Positions 32,904-42,872 of a stretch of 53,094 nt of DNA are shown one piece after another. A model generated the notes under the pieces. The model was not told the DNA's origin, searched no databases, and saw only the letters and a list, made by a program, of their open reading frames with translations. Position 1 is the stretch's first letter, and every line of letters starts with the position of its first letter. Source of the stretch: Nitrospiraceae bacterium (GTDB lineage Bacteria > Nitrospirota > Thermodesulfovibrionia > UBA6902); contig QZIL01000025.1 in assembly GCA_003599025.1 (NCBI GenBank), forward strand, positions 1-53,094. The letters run 5' to 3'. The translations under genes were made by a program, and so were the position numbers.

Positions 32904-33998
32904 CTATTTTTTTGGGAAGCACATCTGAATAAGGTCCGGCACATCATCCACACGGCTGCATGGTCCGCACACCGTTTCAAGGTCTGATGAAGAAGGTGCA
33001 AGAGGGCCTGCCGGCCCTTTCCCTCTTAGTAATTCTCTCGGCCCGGTCTTTCCCTCCCACTTGCCGCACCGTCCTCCGGTCCTGCCTATTACGTTATCAT
33101 CATCAAGGACCTCGATTATCTCACAGCAGTTAGGGCAATCCCCGCATTCAAAACCTCTTGTAGCGATAGGATGGTCAGCTACCTGTATCCCGCGGAATTT
33201 TGTCTGTTCGATGTATGATTGCGAGGCAATCAGTGCGGCCCCATAGGCGCCCATGACCATATTGTAGGACGGGACAATGATATCGCACTTAAGCGCCTCA
33301 CTGAAGGCACGGCATATTCCCTTGTTGGCACTAACTCCTCCCTGAAAGACAACCGGAGGCCTGATGTCCTTTCCGTTGCATACATTCGACAGGTAGTTTC
33401 TGACCAGCGCCTGACACAGTCCCATCATTATATCTTTCTGTTCATGCCCGATCTGCTGCTTGTGTATCATATCGGACTCTGCAAATACCGTGCAGCGTCC
33501 GGCAATGTTCGTAGGGTTTTCTGATCTCACCGCCCTGCTGCTCAGTTCCTCAATAGTGATATTCAGGCGTCTCGCCTGTGAATCAAGAAAGCTCCCTGTT
33601 CCTGCCGCACACACCAGGTTCATCGAGAAATCCACGACCGCCCCGTCCCTGATAATCGTGACCTTGCTGTCCTGACCTCCTATCTCGAATATGGTCTGCA
33701 CATCCGGATAGAGATGCAAAGCTGCCCGGGCATGTGCAGAAATTTCATTTTTTATCACATCAGCGCCGACCACAGCTCCTGCGAGAATCCTGCCGCTGCC
33801 TGTAGTGCAGACGCCCTTAATCCTCATACTCTCCGGCATCTGCTCCGCAAGTATCGAAAGACACTGCTGCACCGACGCAATAGGACTGCCCTCCCCCCGT
33901 TTGTATATTTCGAAGAGGACCTCACCGTCCGGCGAAATGATTACACAATTTGTACTGATCGATCCTACATCGATGCCAAGATAACATGAGTCGTTCAT
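32904..33998 (-). CDS. Acyl-CoA dehydratase activase (BadF/BadG/BcrA/BcrD family)
   Basis: A 364-residue ASKHA-fold ATPase of the activator type that drives electrons into 2-hydroxyacyl-CoA dehydratases or benzoyl-CoA reductases. N-terminal CYLGIDVGSISTNCVIIS and the later FEIGGQDSKVTIIRDGAV bind ATP; VCAAGTGSFLDSQARRLNI and IAGRCTVFAESDMIHKQQIG supply cysteines for the [4Fe-4S] cluster shared by the dimer; FQGGVSANKGI is the last nucleotide motif. A C-terminal cysteine-rich tail (ECGDCPNCCEI, GGRCGKW, CGPCSR, MCFPKK) goes beyond the minimal activase. I chose the ATG at 33998 (MNDSCYLGID); the frame upstream runs into a repeat. The two related genes upstream complete the cluster. Confidence 0.88.
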   Translation of the reverse strand: MNDSCYLGIDVGSISTNCVIISPDGEVLFEIYKRGEGSPIASVQQCLSILAEQMPESMRIKGVCTTGSGRILAGAVVGADVIKNEISAHARAALHLYPDVQTIFEIGGQDSKVTIIRDGAVVDFSMNLVCAAGTGSFLDSQARRLNITIEELSSRAVRSENPTNIAGRCTVFAESDMIHKQQIGHEQKDIMMGLCQALVRNYLSNVCNGKDIRPPVVFQGGVSANKGICRAFSEALKCDIIVPSYNMVMGAYGAALIASQSYIEQTKFRGIQVADHPIATRGFECGDCPNCCEIIEVLDDDNVIGRTGGRCGKWEGKTGPRELLRGKGPAGPLAPSSSDLETVCGPCSRVDDVPDLIQMCFPKK

Positions 33999-34018
33999 TT
34001 GTCTATCTATTAAGTACC

Positions 34019-34151
34019 TGTCCATAAATTGCAAAATTTCAATTTCGTCATGCCCGAAGTCTTTAATCGGGCATCCAGAACTTATTAAAAAGACTGGATT
34101 CCCGCTCAAAGGACTGCGGGAATGACGGTTTAATGTTTGAGTTTATGGACA
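34019..34151. repeat. Family A palindromic element overlapping a gene end (133 bp)
   Basis: Ends TGTCCATAAA and TTTATGGACA; core GTCATGCCCGAAGTC to CGGGAATGAC (34047-34126). The right end overlaps the last codons and stop (34143-34151) of the gene to its right. Confidence 0.75.
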
Positions 34152-35291
34152 AACTTTATTTAATTTTTTCTCAATGTCTGCATTATTTGGTTTAATTACC
34201 ATATCCACACGATGGACAAGGGATCTCTTTTTCTTCCTTCTTTCCCTGAGAACATCGGCAAAAGCCTCCAGCCTTGTTGCTATTCCAACTCCGCAGGTGT
34301 GCTCGTCATACGACATTTCCAGAATGGGGATATCCTTGTCTTTGCTGACGCGCTTAAGGATCGGCCGCACACTGACTTCAGGCATGCAGCCTGAGGGACA
34401 GAGGTGTACCATCCCGTCATATCCCTCATCCGCACACCGGATTGAATGGGCCACTGAATCAAGGGCATGTCCGCCGACTGTACATTGCAAATAACTGTCC
34501 GCAATCTTTGACAGATACTTTCTTCTGTTCTGGTTCAGGAGAACAATACGCGAAATATTATTTAACTCCTCTCCCAGCAGGAAGAAATTTCTCACCTCAA
34601 CCCCCTGGCTCCCGAGGATATATTCAATATTTTTATTGAGGCATTTGTCCCGCAGAAAGGATATCTCTCCGACAAGCCCGACCCTGAGCGGACGTTTCTC
34701 CGTGTCAATGGGAATTTCCGCAAAGCAGCGGGCAGCTTTTTTGCGGATGGCCCTTGTGGCTGCCATTGTCCGTGATTCACTCAGCTCCACGAGGAGCCTG
34801 TTCATGACCCTCGTCGTGTCTCCCTGATTGACTTCAACAGGCCTTGTACGCCAGGCCGCTACTTCCAGTTCATCAATGACCTTTATTTTAAGTGCAGTAT
34901 GAATCAATGGTTTTACAAATGTCACCGGCCCGGGATCAAAATAGCGGACAATAGGCGGTTTGAACCCGTCAAAGCCGAGGCCGAATATCTTTATCTTCAG
35001 GCCGAGGTCCTTCATGATGTCCCCTATCATATGGCGGTAGTACCTGAGTCTGCAGGTGCCGACACTGTTGACCATGAATGCATACTCAACCCCTGCCCTG
35101 TCAGCCTCAATAAAGTGCCCGAGGTGTGCCTTCAGTGGAAGACAGACCGATTCAGGAGCTGCATTAATGCCAAGCTTAAGGGCTTCCGGTGTTGTTGCTG
35201 TCGAGGCCCATGCCTTGATCCCGAGAGATTCCACGGCAGTTGCAAGTGCTATCGTGTAATTGCCTATGTTGGGGATCGCCATATAGGTCAT
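34143..35291 (-). CDS. Acyl-CoA dehydratase activase-associated protein (HgdB/DUF2229-like), subunit 2
   Basis: A 382-residue protein of the 2-hydroxyglutaryl-CoA dehydratase-related activase group. It shows MAIPNIGNYTIALATAVESL, APESVCLPLKAHLGHFIEA, NSVGTCRLRYYRHMIGDIM, VHLCPSGCMPEVSVRPIL and MSYDEHTCGVGIATRLEAF, with conserved cysteines that probably bind an iron-sulfur cluster. I start it at the ATG at 35291, whose ATGA overlaps the stop of the preceding gene; a GTG at 35300 is possible. The final residues (NKVCP) and the stop are encoded by the terminal repeat of a palindromic element, so the tail may be altered. The substrate is unknown. Confidence 0.82.
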   Translation of the reverse strand: MTYMAIPNIGNYTIALATAVESLGIKAWASTATTPEALKLGINAAPESVCLPLKAHLGHFIEADRAGVEYAFMVNSVGTCRLRYYRHMIGDIMKDLGLKIKIFGLGFDGFKPPIVRYFDPGPVTFVKPLIHTALKIKVIDELEVAAWRTRPVEVNQGDTTRVMNRLLVELSESRTMAATRAIRKKAARCFAEIPIDTEKRPLRVGLVGEISFLRDKCLNKNIEYILGSQGVEVRNFFLLGEELNNISRIVLLNQNRRKYLSKIADSYLQCTVGGHALDSVAHSIRCADEGYDGMVHLCPSGCMPEVSVRPILKRVSKDKDIPILEMSYDEHTCGVGIATRLEAFADVLRERRKKKRSLVHRVDMVIKPNNADIEKKLNKVCP

Positions 35292-36250
35292 TTCCGCCAC
35301 CCCAGAGAATCAATAAAGGCCTCTACCCGAGTATCGATACCAGCCTGTGCTGAATGCTCATCGATCATCAAAAACATGTAAGGGATGTTTTTCTCTCTGA
35401 CAAGCTGCCTGTATGTGTCCATCATCATGGAATCACACCCGCAATTAAACACCGACAGCTGGATGACCCCGTCATATTCATCCGCTGAAATGGTATTGAG
35501 CTTATGATAAATCGCATTGGATGTGCTCCACAGGATATAACTCTTTTCAGGAGTGTTCTCGGAAAAAGAAATCAGTTCGACATCAACATCCATGCTTTGC
35601 AGCTTGTTCAGGACAGGTCCGGCTATGAAATTATCATGAATGGTATAGTGATGCCCCGCAAGCAGGAAATATGGTCTGCCTTTTTTTCTCACGGGCCTGT
35701 CCATCTTTCTCCTGGCCTCCTGCATGGCACTTATTGCGGTTTTTACAGCAGATACGGTGCGGGCCTTAGGCATATTTAATTTTTTTCCAAGGAGCATAAG
35801 CGAACTGGATAATGGCTGCGAGGTTTCATCAATATCAATTGACAGTACTTCAGTTACCCGCGCTATGTCTGCCCGTGCCGCATCCGGCAGAGGGCCAAAC
35901 TTCGGACAGGAGAGATGGTCTTTTATAGTTGCAAGGACGCGGGGGACAAAAATCATATCGACCCTGCCGGCAAGTTCAGCAAGGTGAGCGTCAAACAGTT
36001 TGTTCGGCAGACAGTGTTCTGTCTCGGATATCTCACTGGCCTTCTCAACTGTTTTTGCTGTTGACATGCCGGATACAACCGGTTTCATCCCAAGCTCCCT
36101 GAAGAAGGTCTCCCAGAGACCGGGGTATATATAGTAATAAAACATCCGGGGTATGCCGACGGTCAACGGGAGAACATCTCCAGCGCCTTTCTTTACCCTG
36201 TATATATCCGATATCCTTTTCAGAAACCTGTGGCTAGTGTCAATAAGCAT
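35288..36250 (-). CDS. Acyl-CoA dehydratase activase-associated protein (DUF2229 family), subunit 1
   Basis: A 320-residue protein with the DUF2229 pattern: LTVGIPRMFYYYIYPGLWET, FFRELGMKPVVSGMSTAKT, ETEHCLPNKLFDAHLAELA, VDMIFVPRVLATIKDHLSCP and the C-terminal QLSVFNCGCDSMMMDTYRQL. Cysteines in EHCLPNK, LSCPKFG and NCGCDS are probable cluster ligands. The open frame begins at 36313, but AAAGG 7 nt before the ATG at 36250 favours the shorter form. Together with the next two genes it corresponds to a protein that is often a single very large chain in clostridia; here it is split in three. Its role in this organism is inferred only. Confidence 0.8.
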   Translation of the reverse strand: MLIDTSHRFLKRISDIYRVKKGAGDVLPLTVGIPRMFYYYIYPGLWETFFRELGMKPVVSGMSTAKTVEKASEISETEHCLPNKLFDAHLAELAGRVDMIFVPRVLATIKDHLSCPKFGPLPDAARADIARVTEVLSIDIDETSQPLSSSLMLLGKKLNMPKARTVSAVKTAISAMQEARRKMDRPVRKKGRPYFLLAGHHYTIHDNFIAGPVLNKLQSMDVDVELISFSENTPEKSYILWSTSNAIYHKLNTISADEYDGVIQLSVFNCGCDSMMMDTYRQLVREKNIPYMFLMIDEHSAQAGIDTRVEAFIDSLGWRK

Positions 36251-36313
36251 GCGGGTACCTTTAATCATACAATGACTTGACCGTCTTTTCAAGGCCTTAT
36301 GTGTCTTCAACAT

Positions 36314-36745
36314 TATCGTATCATGTATCCTTCTCTATTCTTTTGATCAGCCCTGTAAGGGCCGCCTTCGTTCCGACTTCATGAATTACAACCGTGATAC
36401 TTAACGGGATATTGTGATCGGCATGGAACGCCAGCCACTCGGGACCAGACAGAGATCATTGCAGGATAACCGTGTGGAGAGTCAGGATACAGGGGGACTG
36501 ACAAACAAAGCTCATAAAGTATTTATCCGCCGCTCACACAGGTTATCACTGATTTCATGAACTGCCCCGCTGCAGAGCTTCGAGGATTTTTTGGTTAAAC
36601 AAGTTGTTTAGATGCTGTCTGCCTTGGCATGATATGTTTATGAATAAAGCCGGACAGGATTGATAATCCGCGAAGCAGCCGGAAACGCTATTGCCCCTCT
36701 TTATCCCTTGAGTTGCCTGTGACTCGTTCATCGGCATTCGTCTGT
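36314..36745. other. Gap of about 430 bp with only doubtful small frames
   Basis: Minus-strand frames include a 60-codon one (36555-36737, three cysteines, no Shine-Dalgarno) that starts 9 nt after pccA, and a start-less 44-codon stretch (36328-36459) reading HADHNIPLSITVVIHEVG and ending KRIEKDT, which looks protein-like. Neither has a recognisable family. I do not call a gene; the second could be the remains of one. Confidence 0.35.
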
Positions 36746-38758
36746 CTACGACGTCTTAAAGGTCATAAGGACCTCATCAGTTTCCACAGACTTTCCGATC
36801 GCAGCAGCCACTTCATCCACGATACCGTCGCAGGGAGCGGAAACACCGCTTTCCATTTTCATTGATTCAATGACCACAAGGTCCTGTCCGCGGTATACAC
36901 GGTCCCCTTTGCTGACCAGTATGTTGACCACCAGACCGGGCAGAGGCGAGAGCAGCACATTTTCATGGACACTTGCTTTCGCCTTAGGCATGTACTGTGA
37001 CAGGTCCCATTCCCGCGGGGTATAAATCTCGAACACCCGGGAATATCCGCAGAATGCGGTCCAGATGAAATGCCCCCTGTACTGCTGTTTAAAATACTGT
37101 TTCTGGCCGTTTATAAGAAGCTTGATCCTGCGCATGTAGTACTCTAACTGGGGTGTAATGACCGAATACTCGGTCCCGTTTATCTTGATGGTCCATTCAG
37201 ATTCGGTCGGGACACCGAAAAGTTCAACCTCAAAGATGTCCTCATTTCCTTTGACAACATAGGGCTGCCAGTTCCTCGGCTTATGCGATGTACCGACCTT
37301 TGCAATCACATTTTTAAAAGCTTCACGGTCCTGTTTCTGGCGGTTATGAAAAACAATGGTCGAGGCAATGACCATGGCTTCGAGCTGTTCTTTTGAGGGC
37401 TCAACCCTGGTTTGGCCGCCCTCGTAATGTTCGTCAATGAACTTGGTCGTCATCTCACCCTTGATGAATCCGGGGTGGTTAAGTATGGAATTGGCAAAAC
37501 TCATGTTAGTGATAACACCCTCCACTTCAAACCGGTTAAGGGCATGAATCAGGTTGTGTCGGGCATATTCACGCGTCTCGCCCCAGCTGATAACCTTAAA
37601 GAGCATCGAGTCGTAGTACACGCTCACGAAACTGCCCGCCTCCACTCCACTGTCAAGCCTGATATTTGTGCCCCTGAGCCCGGAGTACCTGGTGAGCAGT
37701 CCGGTGGATGGAAGGAAATTGCGTGAGGGGTCCTCGGCGTTGATCCTGGCCTCAATGGCCCAGCCCCTGATCTTTACGTCCTGCTGGGCAAGGGGCAGTG
37801 TTTCACCTGCGCCGACTTTGAGCTGTATTTCCACCAGGTCAAGGCCGGTGACCATCTCGGTAACAGGGTGTTCTACCTGCAGACGCGTGTTCATCTCCAT
37901 AAAAAAGAACTCTCCCGTCTCATCCATTATGAACTCCACCGTGCCTGCGTTACTATATCCCGCCTCTTTTGCAAGGGCGCATGCCATCTCTCCCATACGC
38001 TTCCTGAGGGCCTCATCAACAGCAACGGATGGAGCTTCCTCAATCACCTTCTGGTAGCGCCGCTGAATAGAACACTCGCGCTCACCAAGGTAGATGACAT
38101 TGCCATGCTTGTCGGCCATTATCTGTATCTCAATGTGGCGGGGATTGGCAATAAACCTCTCAAGAAAGATCCTGTCGTCACCAAAGGCCTTGCGGGTCTC
38201 GTCCTGTGCCGATTTCAGGGATGCCTCCAGTTCCCCTGGCTGATTAACAATGCGCATACCACGCCCGCCCCCGCCTGCTGCCGGCTTTAAAAGTACGGGG
38301 TAGCCTATAGCGGCACAGAGCTTTTTTATCTCATCTATGTCCGTCACAGGTTTATTATGACCTGGCACCACAGGGACACCTGCCTTCATCGCTATGTCTT
38401 TGGCAGATATCTTGTCTCCCAGTGCCGCGATCACTTCTGATGAAGGTCCGATAAATTCAAGCCCCGCCTTTGCGACGGCTGCCGCAAACACGGCGTTCTC
38501 GGAAAGAAACCCGTACCCCGGATGGATCGCCTGACAACCGTGCTCAAGTGCGGCATTTATGATTTTCTCATGCGCAAGATATGAAGAGGTCGAAGGAGAC
38601 GGACCGATATGAACGGCCTCGTCGGCCTCGCGCACATGACGGGAGCGTTGATCAATATCAGAGTAGACAGCAACGGTCTTTATACCTATCTTCCTGCACG
38701 TCTGGATTATCCGGATCGCGATTTCACCACGGTTTGCTATCAGAATTTTTTCAAACAT
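36746..38758 (-). CDS. pccA: Acyl-CoA (propionyl-CoA) carboxylase, biotin carboxylase plus biotin carrier subunit
   Basis: A 670-residue two-domain subunit. The biotin carboxylase part (1 to about 450) has MFEKILIANRGEIAIRII, GYGFLSENAVFAAAV, KPAAGGGGRGMRIVNQPGEL (ATP grasp), YLGERECSIQRRYQKVIEEA, and FFMEMNTRLQVEHPVTEMVT. A linker domain (about 500-590) leads to a C-terminal carrier with the biotinylation site VIESMKMESG (Lys634). It carboxylates biotin with bicarbonate and ATP; the beta subunit then transfers CO2 to acyl-CoA. The neighbours (mce, mutase, prpE) point to propionyl-CoA as substrate. AGAGGTC precedes the ATG. Confidence 0.93.
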   Translation of the reverse strand: MFEKILIANRGEIAIRIIQTCRKIGIKTVAVYSDIDQRSRHVREADEAVHIGPSPSTSSYLAHEKIINAALEHGCQAIHPGYGFLSENAVFAAAVAKAGLEFIGPSSEVIAALGDKISAKDIAMKAGVPVVPGHNKPVTDIDEIKKLCAAIGYPVLLKPAAGGGGRGMRIVNQPGELEASLKSAQDETRKAFGDDRIFLERFIANPRHIEIQIMADKHGNVIYLGERECSIQRRYQKVIEEAPSVAVDEALRKRMGEMACALAKEAGYSNAGTVEFIMDETGEFFFMEMNTRLQVEHPVTEMVTGLDLVEIQLKVGAGETLPLAQQDVKIRGWAIEARINAEDPSRNFLPSTGLLTRYSGLRGTNIRLDSGVEAGSFVSVYYDSMLFKVISWGETREYARHNLIHALNRFEVEGVITNMSFANSILNHPGFIKGEMTTKFIDEHYEGGQTRVEPSKEQLEAMVIASTIVFHNRQKQDREAFKNVIAKVGTSHKPRNWQPYVVKGNEDIFEVELFGVPTESEWTIKINGTEYSVITPQLEYYMRRIKLLINGQKQYFKQQYRGHFIWTAFCGYSRVFEIYTPREWDLSQYMPKAKASVHENVLLSPLPGLVVNILVSKGDRVYRGQDLVVIESMKMESGVSAPCDGIVDEVAAAIGKSVETDEVLMTFKTS

Positions 38759-38804
38759 AGTGACCTCTTAAATTTAATATCTTTAATGTACTGGTTACAA
38801 AGAA

Positions 38805-38876
38805 CCTCCCTGACCCTCCTTAGTAAGGAGGGGAAATTAATTCTCCCCTTTCCAAGGGGAGATACAGAGGGGTAAT
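38805..38876. repeat. CCTCCTTAGTAAGGAGG repeat between pccA and pccB
   Basis: Contains CCTCCTTAGTAAGGAGG and a second imperfect hairpin, CTCCCCTTTCCAAGGGGAG, ending in ACAGAGGGGT. Same family as the palindrome inserted in nrdJ. Confidence 0.65.
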
Positions 38877-38955
38877 GGACATATTTTTCATTTTCCTTAT
38901 GACATCCAGTCTTTCGTAATTCGTATATCGTTAATCGTCACTCGTCAATCTCTTT

Positions 38956-40506
38956 TTACAACGGTATATTCCCATGCTTCCTCTTCGGATGGAGCGTCTT
39001 TTTGTTCTCCAGGAACTGGAGGCTCCGGATCAGCCTGTGCCTTGTTTCACGCGGTTTGATGACATCATCGATAAATCCCCTTTTGGCGGCCATGAACGGA
39101 TTGGCGTACATCTCTCTGTATTCCTCTGTTTTCCGGGCCAGCATTTCTTCAGGATCAACAGCTTCATTAATCTCGCTGCGATAAATGATCTGGGCTGCGC
39201 CCTTGGGGCCGAGCACGGCAATCTCCGCTGTGGGCCACGCAAAATTGATATCACATCCGATGTGCTTGGAGTTCATGACCACATATGCACCGCCGTATGC
39301 TTTCCTGATTATGACCGTTATGCGCGGCACCGTAGCCTCCGAGAACGCATAAAGCAGTTTTGCTCCGTGCCGGATAATGCCTCCGTGTTCCTGTTCAGGC
39401 CCCGGCATGAAACCCGGAACATCCTCAAGGCAGATGAGCGGGATATTGAAGGCATCGCAAAAACGGACGAAACGGGCGGCCTTTTCAGAGGACTGGACAT
39501 CAAGCACCCCTGCAAGGACTGCAGGCTGGTTTGCTATGAGACCGATGGTCTGACCGCCGAGACGGCCAAAGCCCACTATTATATTTTTAGCAAAATTAGC
39601 ATGTATCTCCAGAAACTCCGCTCCGTCAAGAATACTGTGTATTAATATTTTCATATCATATGTTTGATTCGGGTTCGCCGGGACCAGGTAATCAAGTGCA
39701 GGATCTTCACGGTCAAAGGGGTCTCTCAGATCAAGTATCGGCGCAGGCTGCCTGTTATTGGAGGGCAGATATTTTATAAGACGCCTGACCTCCCTGAGAC
39801 AGATAATGTCATTTGAAAACGTGAAATGGGTGACGCCGCTTTTCCTGCTGTGCACCGAGGCCCCGCCCAGGTCCTCTGACGTTATGTCCTGGTGCGTCAC
39901 TGTCTTTACCACATTCGGCCCGGTAACGAACATATATGAGGTGTTTTCTACCATGAATGTAAAGTCTGTCATGGCCGGGCTGTACACCGCTCCTCCTGCG
40001 CAGGGACCCATGATGCACGAGATCTGCGGCACGACCCCGCTTGCCTGGACATTGCGGTAAAAAATCTCTCCATAAGCTGCAAGGGATTCAACCCCCTCCT
40101 GGATACGGGCACCACCCGAATCATTCAGGCCGATAATAGGCGCGCCTACCCTGACAGCGTGGTCCATGACTTTACAGACCTTCTGGGCATTGGCCACTCC
40201 AAGGGCCCCTCCCATGATCGTGAAATCCTGGCTGAATACGAAGACCTCCCGTCCGGCAATGGTGCCATGGCCGGTTATGACCCCGTCTCCCGGATATTCT
40301 CCCAGGCCCACGCTCTCGCTCCCGCGTCCGGTCATCAGCAGATCGAATTCTTCAAAGGAATCATCATCAAGAAGCAGAAGTATGCGCTCGCGTGCCGTGA
40401 GCTTCCCCTTTTTGTGCTGGGCGTCGATTCTCTTCTTACCACCGCTGAGAAAGGCCTCCTCTTTCATCGCTTCAAGTTTCTTTAAATTGTCCTGAAATGG
40501 CTGCAC
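38956..40506 (-). CDS. pccB: Acyl-CoA (propionyl-CoA) carboxylase, carboxyltransferase subunit
   Basis: A 516-residue carboxyltransferase of the crotonase-like fold. Motifs: [79 protein letters not shown] (acyl-CoA oxyanion hole), [15 protein letters not shown] and [17 protein letters not shown]. It transfers CO2 from carboxybiotin to propionyl-CoA. The frame begins with a GTG at 40512, but GAGGAGG would then touch it; the GTG at 40506 has a 7-nt spacing and is 2 nt after the mce stop, so I chose it. Methylmalonyl-CoA decarboxylase alpha subunits are close relatives, but the paired biotin carboxylase supports a carboxylase. Confidence 0.93.
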   Translation of the reverse strand: MQPFQDNLKKLEAMKEEAFLSGGKKRIDAQHKKGKLTARERILLLLDDDSFEEFDLLMTGRGSESVGLGEYPGDGVITGHGTIAGREVFVFSQDFTIMGGALGVANAQKVCKVMDHAVRVGAPIIGLNDSGGARIQEGVESLAAYGEIFYRNVQASGVVPQISCIMGPCAGGAVYSPAMTDFTFMVENTSYMFVTGPNVVKTVTHQDITSEDLGGASVHSRKSGVTHFTFSNDIICLREVRRLIKYLPSNNRQPAPILDLRDPFDREDPALDYLVPANPNQTYDMKILIHSILDGAEFLEIHANFAKNIIVGFGRLGGQTIGLIANQPAVLAGVLDVQSSEKAARFVRFCDAFNIPLICLEDVPGFMPGPEQEHGGIIRHGAKLLYAFSEATVPRITVIIRKAYGGAYVVMNSKHIGCDINFAWPTAEIAVLGPKGAAQIIYRSEINEAVDPEEMLARKTEEYREMYANPFMAAKRGFIDDVIKPRETRHRLIRSLQFLENKKTLHPKRKHGNIPL

Positions 40507-40508
40507 GA

Positions 40509-40925
40509 TCACACCTCCTCAGAAATATCCTTTTTACAAAACTCTGTGAGCACGCCGAATGTACTCTTTGGATGCAAAAATGCCACCTGCTTGCCGCCGG
40601 CGCCCTCTATCGGCGTCTCATTGATCAGCCTGCATCCATGCTTACGGGCGGCTTCCAGCTCACCTTCAATATCATCGGTCCGGTAGGCGATATGATGAAA
40701 GCCCTCTCCATGTTTGCTCAGAAACCTGGCGATGGGGCTGTCATCAGATGTGGGCTCAAGAAGTTCAATATGTATGTTACCCACCGTAAAAAAAGCGGTC
40801 CGCACCTTTTGCGCTTCCACAACCTCTTCCCTTTCACAGATAAGCCCCAGTACGTCTTCGTAAAACCTGCGGGCATCTTTAATAGATTTTACAGCAATTC
40901 CCAGATGATCAATTTTCTTTACCAT
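40509..40925 (-). CDS. mce: Methylmalonyl-CoA epimerase
   Basis: A 138-residue glyoxalase-fold metalloenzyme that interconverts (S)- and (R)-methylmalonyl-CoA. [19 protein letters not shown] holds the first metal ligand (His7); [18 protein letters not shown] gives the second histidine region, and the C-terminal [15 protein letters not shown] supplies the terminal Glu. Length and motif order match the family. It is directly followed by pccB with practically no gap and sits between the mutase and the carboxylase, as expected for propionyl-CoA conversion. Confidence 0.95.
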   Translation of the reverse strand: MVKKIDHLGIAVKSIKDARRFYEDVLGLICEREEVVEAQKVRTAFFTVGNIHIELLEPTSDDSPIARFLSKHGEGFHHIAYRTDDIEGELEAARKHGCRLINETPIEGAGGKQVAFLHPKSTFGVLTEFCKKDISEEV

Positions 40926-40960
40926 ATTTATATTCCGATCCTTACTTTCAATTATGTTGC

Positions 40961-41032
40961 GTCATTCCCGCGAAGGCGGGAATCCAGAGCATCATTAGAG
41001 GACTGGATTCCCCGATCAAGTCGGGGAATGAC
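40961..41032. repeat. GTCATTCC-core palindromic element (core 72 bp)
   Basis: GTCATTCCCGCGAAGGCGGG at the left and TCGGGGAATGAC at the right, with GGAATCCAGAG and GACTGGATTCCCCG inside. Between mce and the mutase gene. Confidence 0.65.
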
Positions 41033-41070
41033 AGATAGTGCTTCAGTCATAAATTTAACTATAAAGCCGT

Positions 41071-42714
41071 TCACCCTCTGTACTCGCCGAACTCCTCCCG
41101 CAGGACCTGGCAGATCTCGCCCAGTGTGGCATACGTTTTTACCGCCGCGAGTATCACAGGCATCAGGTTGGAGCTGTCTCGGGCGGATCTGGACAGACCC
41201 TCGATCGCTTCCGCAACTTTTTTATTGTCACGTTTTGCACGCAGTTCTTTAAGGGCCTGCAGCTGGGCCTTTTCGACTGCAGGATCAACACGCAGCAGAG
41301 GAGGTTTTGACTGCTCATCGATCTTAAACTCGTTGACCCCGACAATGATGCGTTCGCCCCGCTCTATCTCCTGCTGATATGCATAGGCGCTGTTTTCGAT
41401 CTGGCGCTGGATAAACCCCTCTTCGATTGCTGCGACCACACCGCCCGCATTGTCTATTTTCCCGATAAGGGCAGATGCTTCCGCCTCGATGCAGTCGGTG
41501 AGCTCCTCTATATAATAAGACCCTGCCAGGGGATCAACGGTATTGGCCACCCCTGATTCATGGGCAATTACCTGCTGAGTGCGGAGGGCCGTACGCACCG
41601 AGTCCTCGGTTGGAAGCGACAATGCCTCATCCCGGGAATTTGTATGCAGCGACTGCGTGCCGCCAAGGACCGCGGACAGGGCCTGGAGTGCTACCCTTAC
41701 AATATTATTGTCGATCTGCTGCGCCGTAAGCGTGTAGCCGGCTGTCTGTGTATGAAAGCGCAGCATCAGGCTTTCCGGTTTCTTTGCATTGAATCGCTCT
41801 TTCATGATCCGGGCCCACAATCGTCGGGCGGCACGGAACTTGGCAACCTCTTCCAAAAGATCAGAGGAGGCGTTGAAAAAGAAAGAAAGCCTGGGGGCAA
41901 AATTATCGAGCCCAAGCCCGGCATCAAGCGCTGCCTCCACATAGGTTATGCCGTTGGCCAGAGTAAATGCCACTTCCTGGACCGCAGTGGACCCGGCCTC
42001 GCGGATGTGGTAACCTGAGATGGATATGGTATTGAATGCGGGAGTATGATCCGCGCACCACTTAAAGATATCGGTGATCAGCCGCAGGCTTGGCGCAGGA
42101 GGGAAAATATACGTGCCACGGGCCACGTACTCCTTGAGGATATCATTCTGGATTGTCCCCTTGAGTTTACTGCTCTCTACCCCCTGCTTTTCAGCAACAG
42201 CCACATACATGGCAAGGAGTACTGCAGCCGGTGCGTTGATGGTCATGGAAGTCGATACCTTATCCAGAGGAATCTGGTCGAAAAGGATTTCCATGTCAGC
42301 CAGTGAATCAATGGCCACCCCGACTTTCCCTACTTCGCCAGCGGCCATAGGGTGGTCGGAATCATAGCCTATCTGGGTCGGCAGGTCAAAGGCAATCGAA
42401 AGACCGGTGGTACCCTGATTCAGCAAATACCGGTAACGGAGGTTTGATTCTGACGCAGTTGAGAAACCGGCATACTGGCGCATGGTCCAGAGCCTTCCGC
42501 GGTACATGGTGGGCTGCACCCCCCTTGTATATGGATACCTGCCGGGGAATCCTATGTTTTTGAGGTACTCCTCATCAATCTCTGCCGGCACCGCAAGCCG
42601 GGAAATTTCCTCACCGCCGTGGTGTGTGAACTTCTCCTTCCTCTCCGGGAAACGGTTGAGGCTTGAAGCCAGTTCTTTGTCTTCCCAGTCTTTATGTTCA
42701 GGATGTTTATTCAT
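41071..42714 (-). CDS. mcmA1: Methylmalonyl-CoA mutase, large (catalytic) subunit
   Basis: A 547-residue TIM-barrel mutase subunit without the C-terminal cobalamin domain, which is encoded separately by the 43977-44396 gene. Signatures: [79 protein letters not shown] and [19 protein letters not shown]. The Tyr in TMYRG and the RQYAG motif fit methylmalonyl-CoA and not isobutyryl-CoA or ethylmalonyl-CoA mutases. It converts (R)-methylmalonyl-CoA to succinyl-CoA with coenzyme B12. No good Shine-Dalgarno is visible. Confidence 0.93.
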   Translation of the reverse strand: MNKHPEHKDWEDKELASSLNRFPERKEKFTHHGGEEISRLAVPAEIDEEYLKNIGFPGRYPYTRGVQPTMYRGRLWTMRQYAGFSTASESNLRYRYLLNQGTTGLSIAFDLPTQIGYDSDHPMAAGEVGKVGVAIDSLADMEILFDQIPLDKVSTSMTINAPAAVLLAMYVAVAEKQGVESSKLKGTIQNDILKEYVARGTYIFPPAPSLRLITDIFKWCADHTPAFNTISISGYHIREAGSTAVQEVAFTLANGITYVEAALDAGLGLDNFAPRLSFFFNASSDLLEEVAKFRAARRLWARIMKERFNAKKPESLMLRFHTQTAGYTLTAQQIDNNIVRVALQALSAVLGGTQSLHTNSRDEALSLPTEDSVRTALRTQQVIAHESGVANTVDPLAGSYYIEELTDCIEAEASALIGKIDNAGGVVAAIEEGFIQRQIENSAYAYQQEIERGERIIVGVNEFKIDEQSKPPLLRVDPAVEKAQLQALKELRAKRDNKKVAEAIEGLSRSARDSSNLMPVILAAVKTYATLGEICQVLREEFGEYRG

Positions 42715-42774
42715 GGCGATTATTAATTATTTTGATATTAACGACCTGGCCACCGAAGTATGATGGCATAACTT

Positions 42775-42832
42775 GTCACTCCGGCTTGTCCGGGGTCGTC
42801 CTCCGGGATGATTCCCGACAAGCGGGAATGAC
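42775..42832. repeat. GTCACTCC-core palindromic element (short)
   Basis: GTCACTCCGGCTTGTCCGG on the left and AGCGGGAATGAC on the right. Lies between the mutase large subunit and meaB. Confidence 0.55.
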
Positions 42833-42872
42833 ACCTTACCTCCGTAATTGTAATCAATTTCAACGTCGAGCA

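Noticed and set aside
36555-36737. 60-codon minus-strand frame directly after pccA
   Set aside because: No Shine-Dalgarno and no known family; kept only as a remark in the gap description.
38974-39645. 223-codon plus-strand frame opposite pccB
   Set aside because: Antisense shadow of the carboxyltransferase with no recognisable domain.
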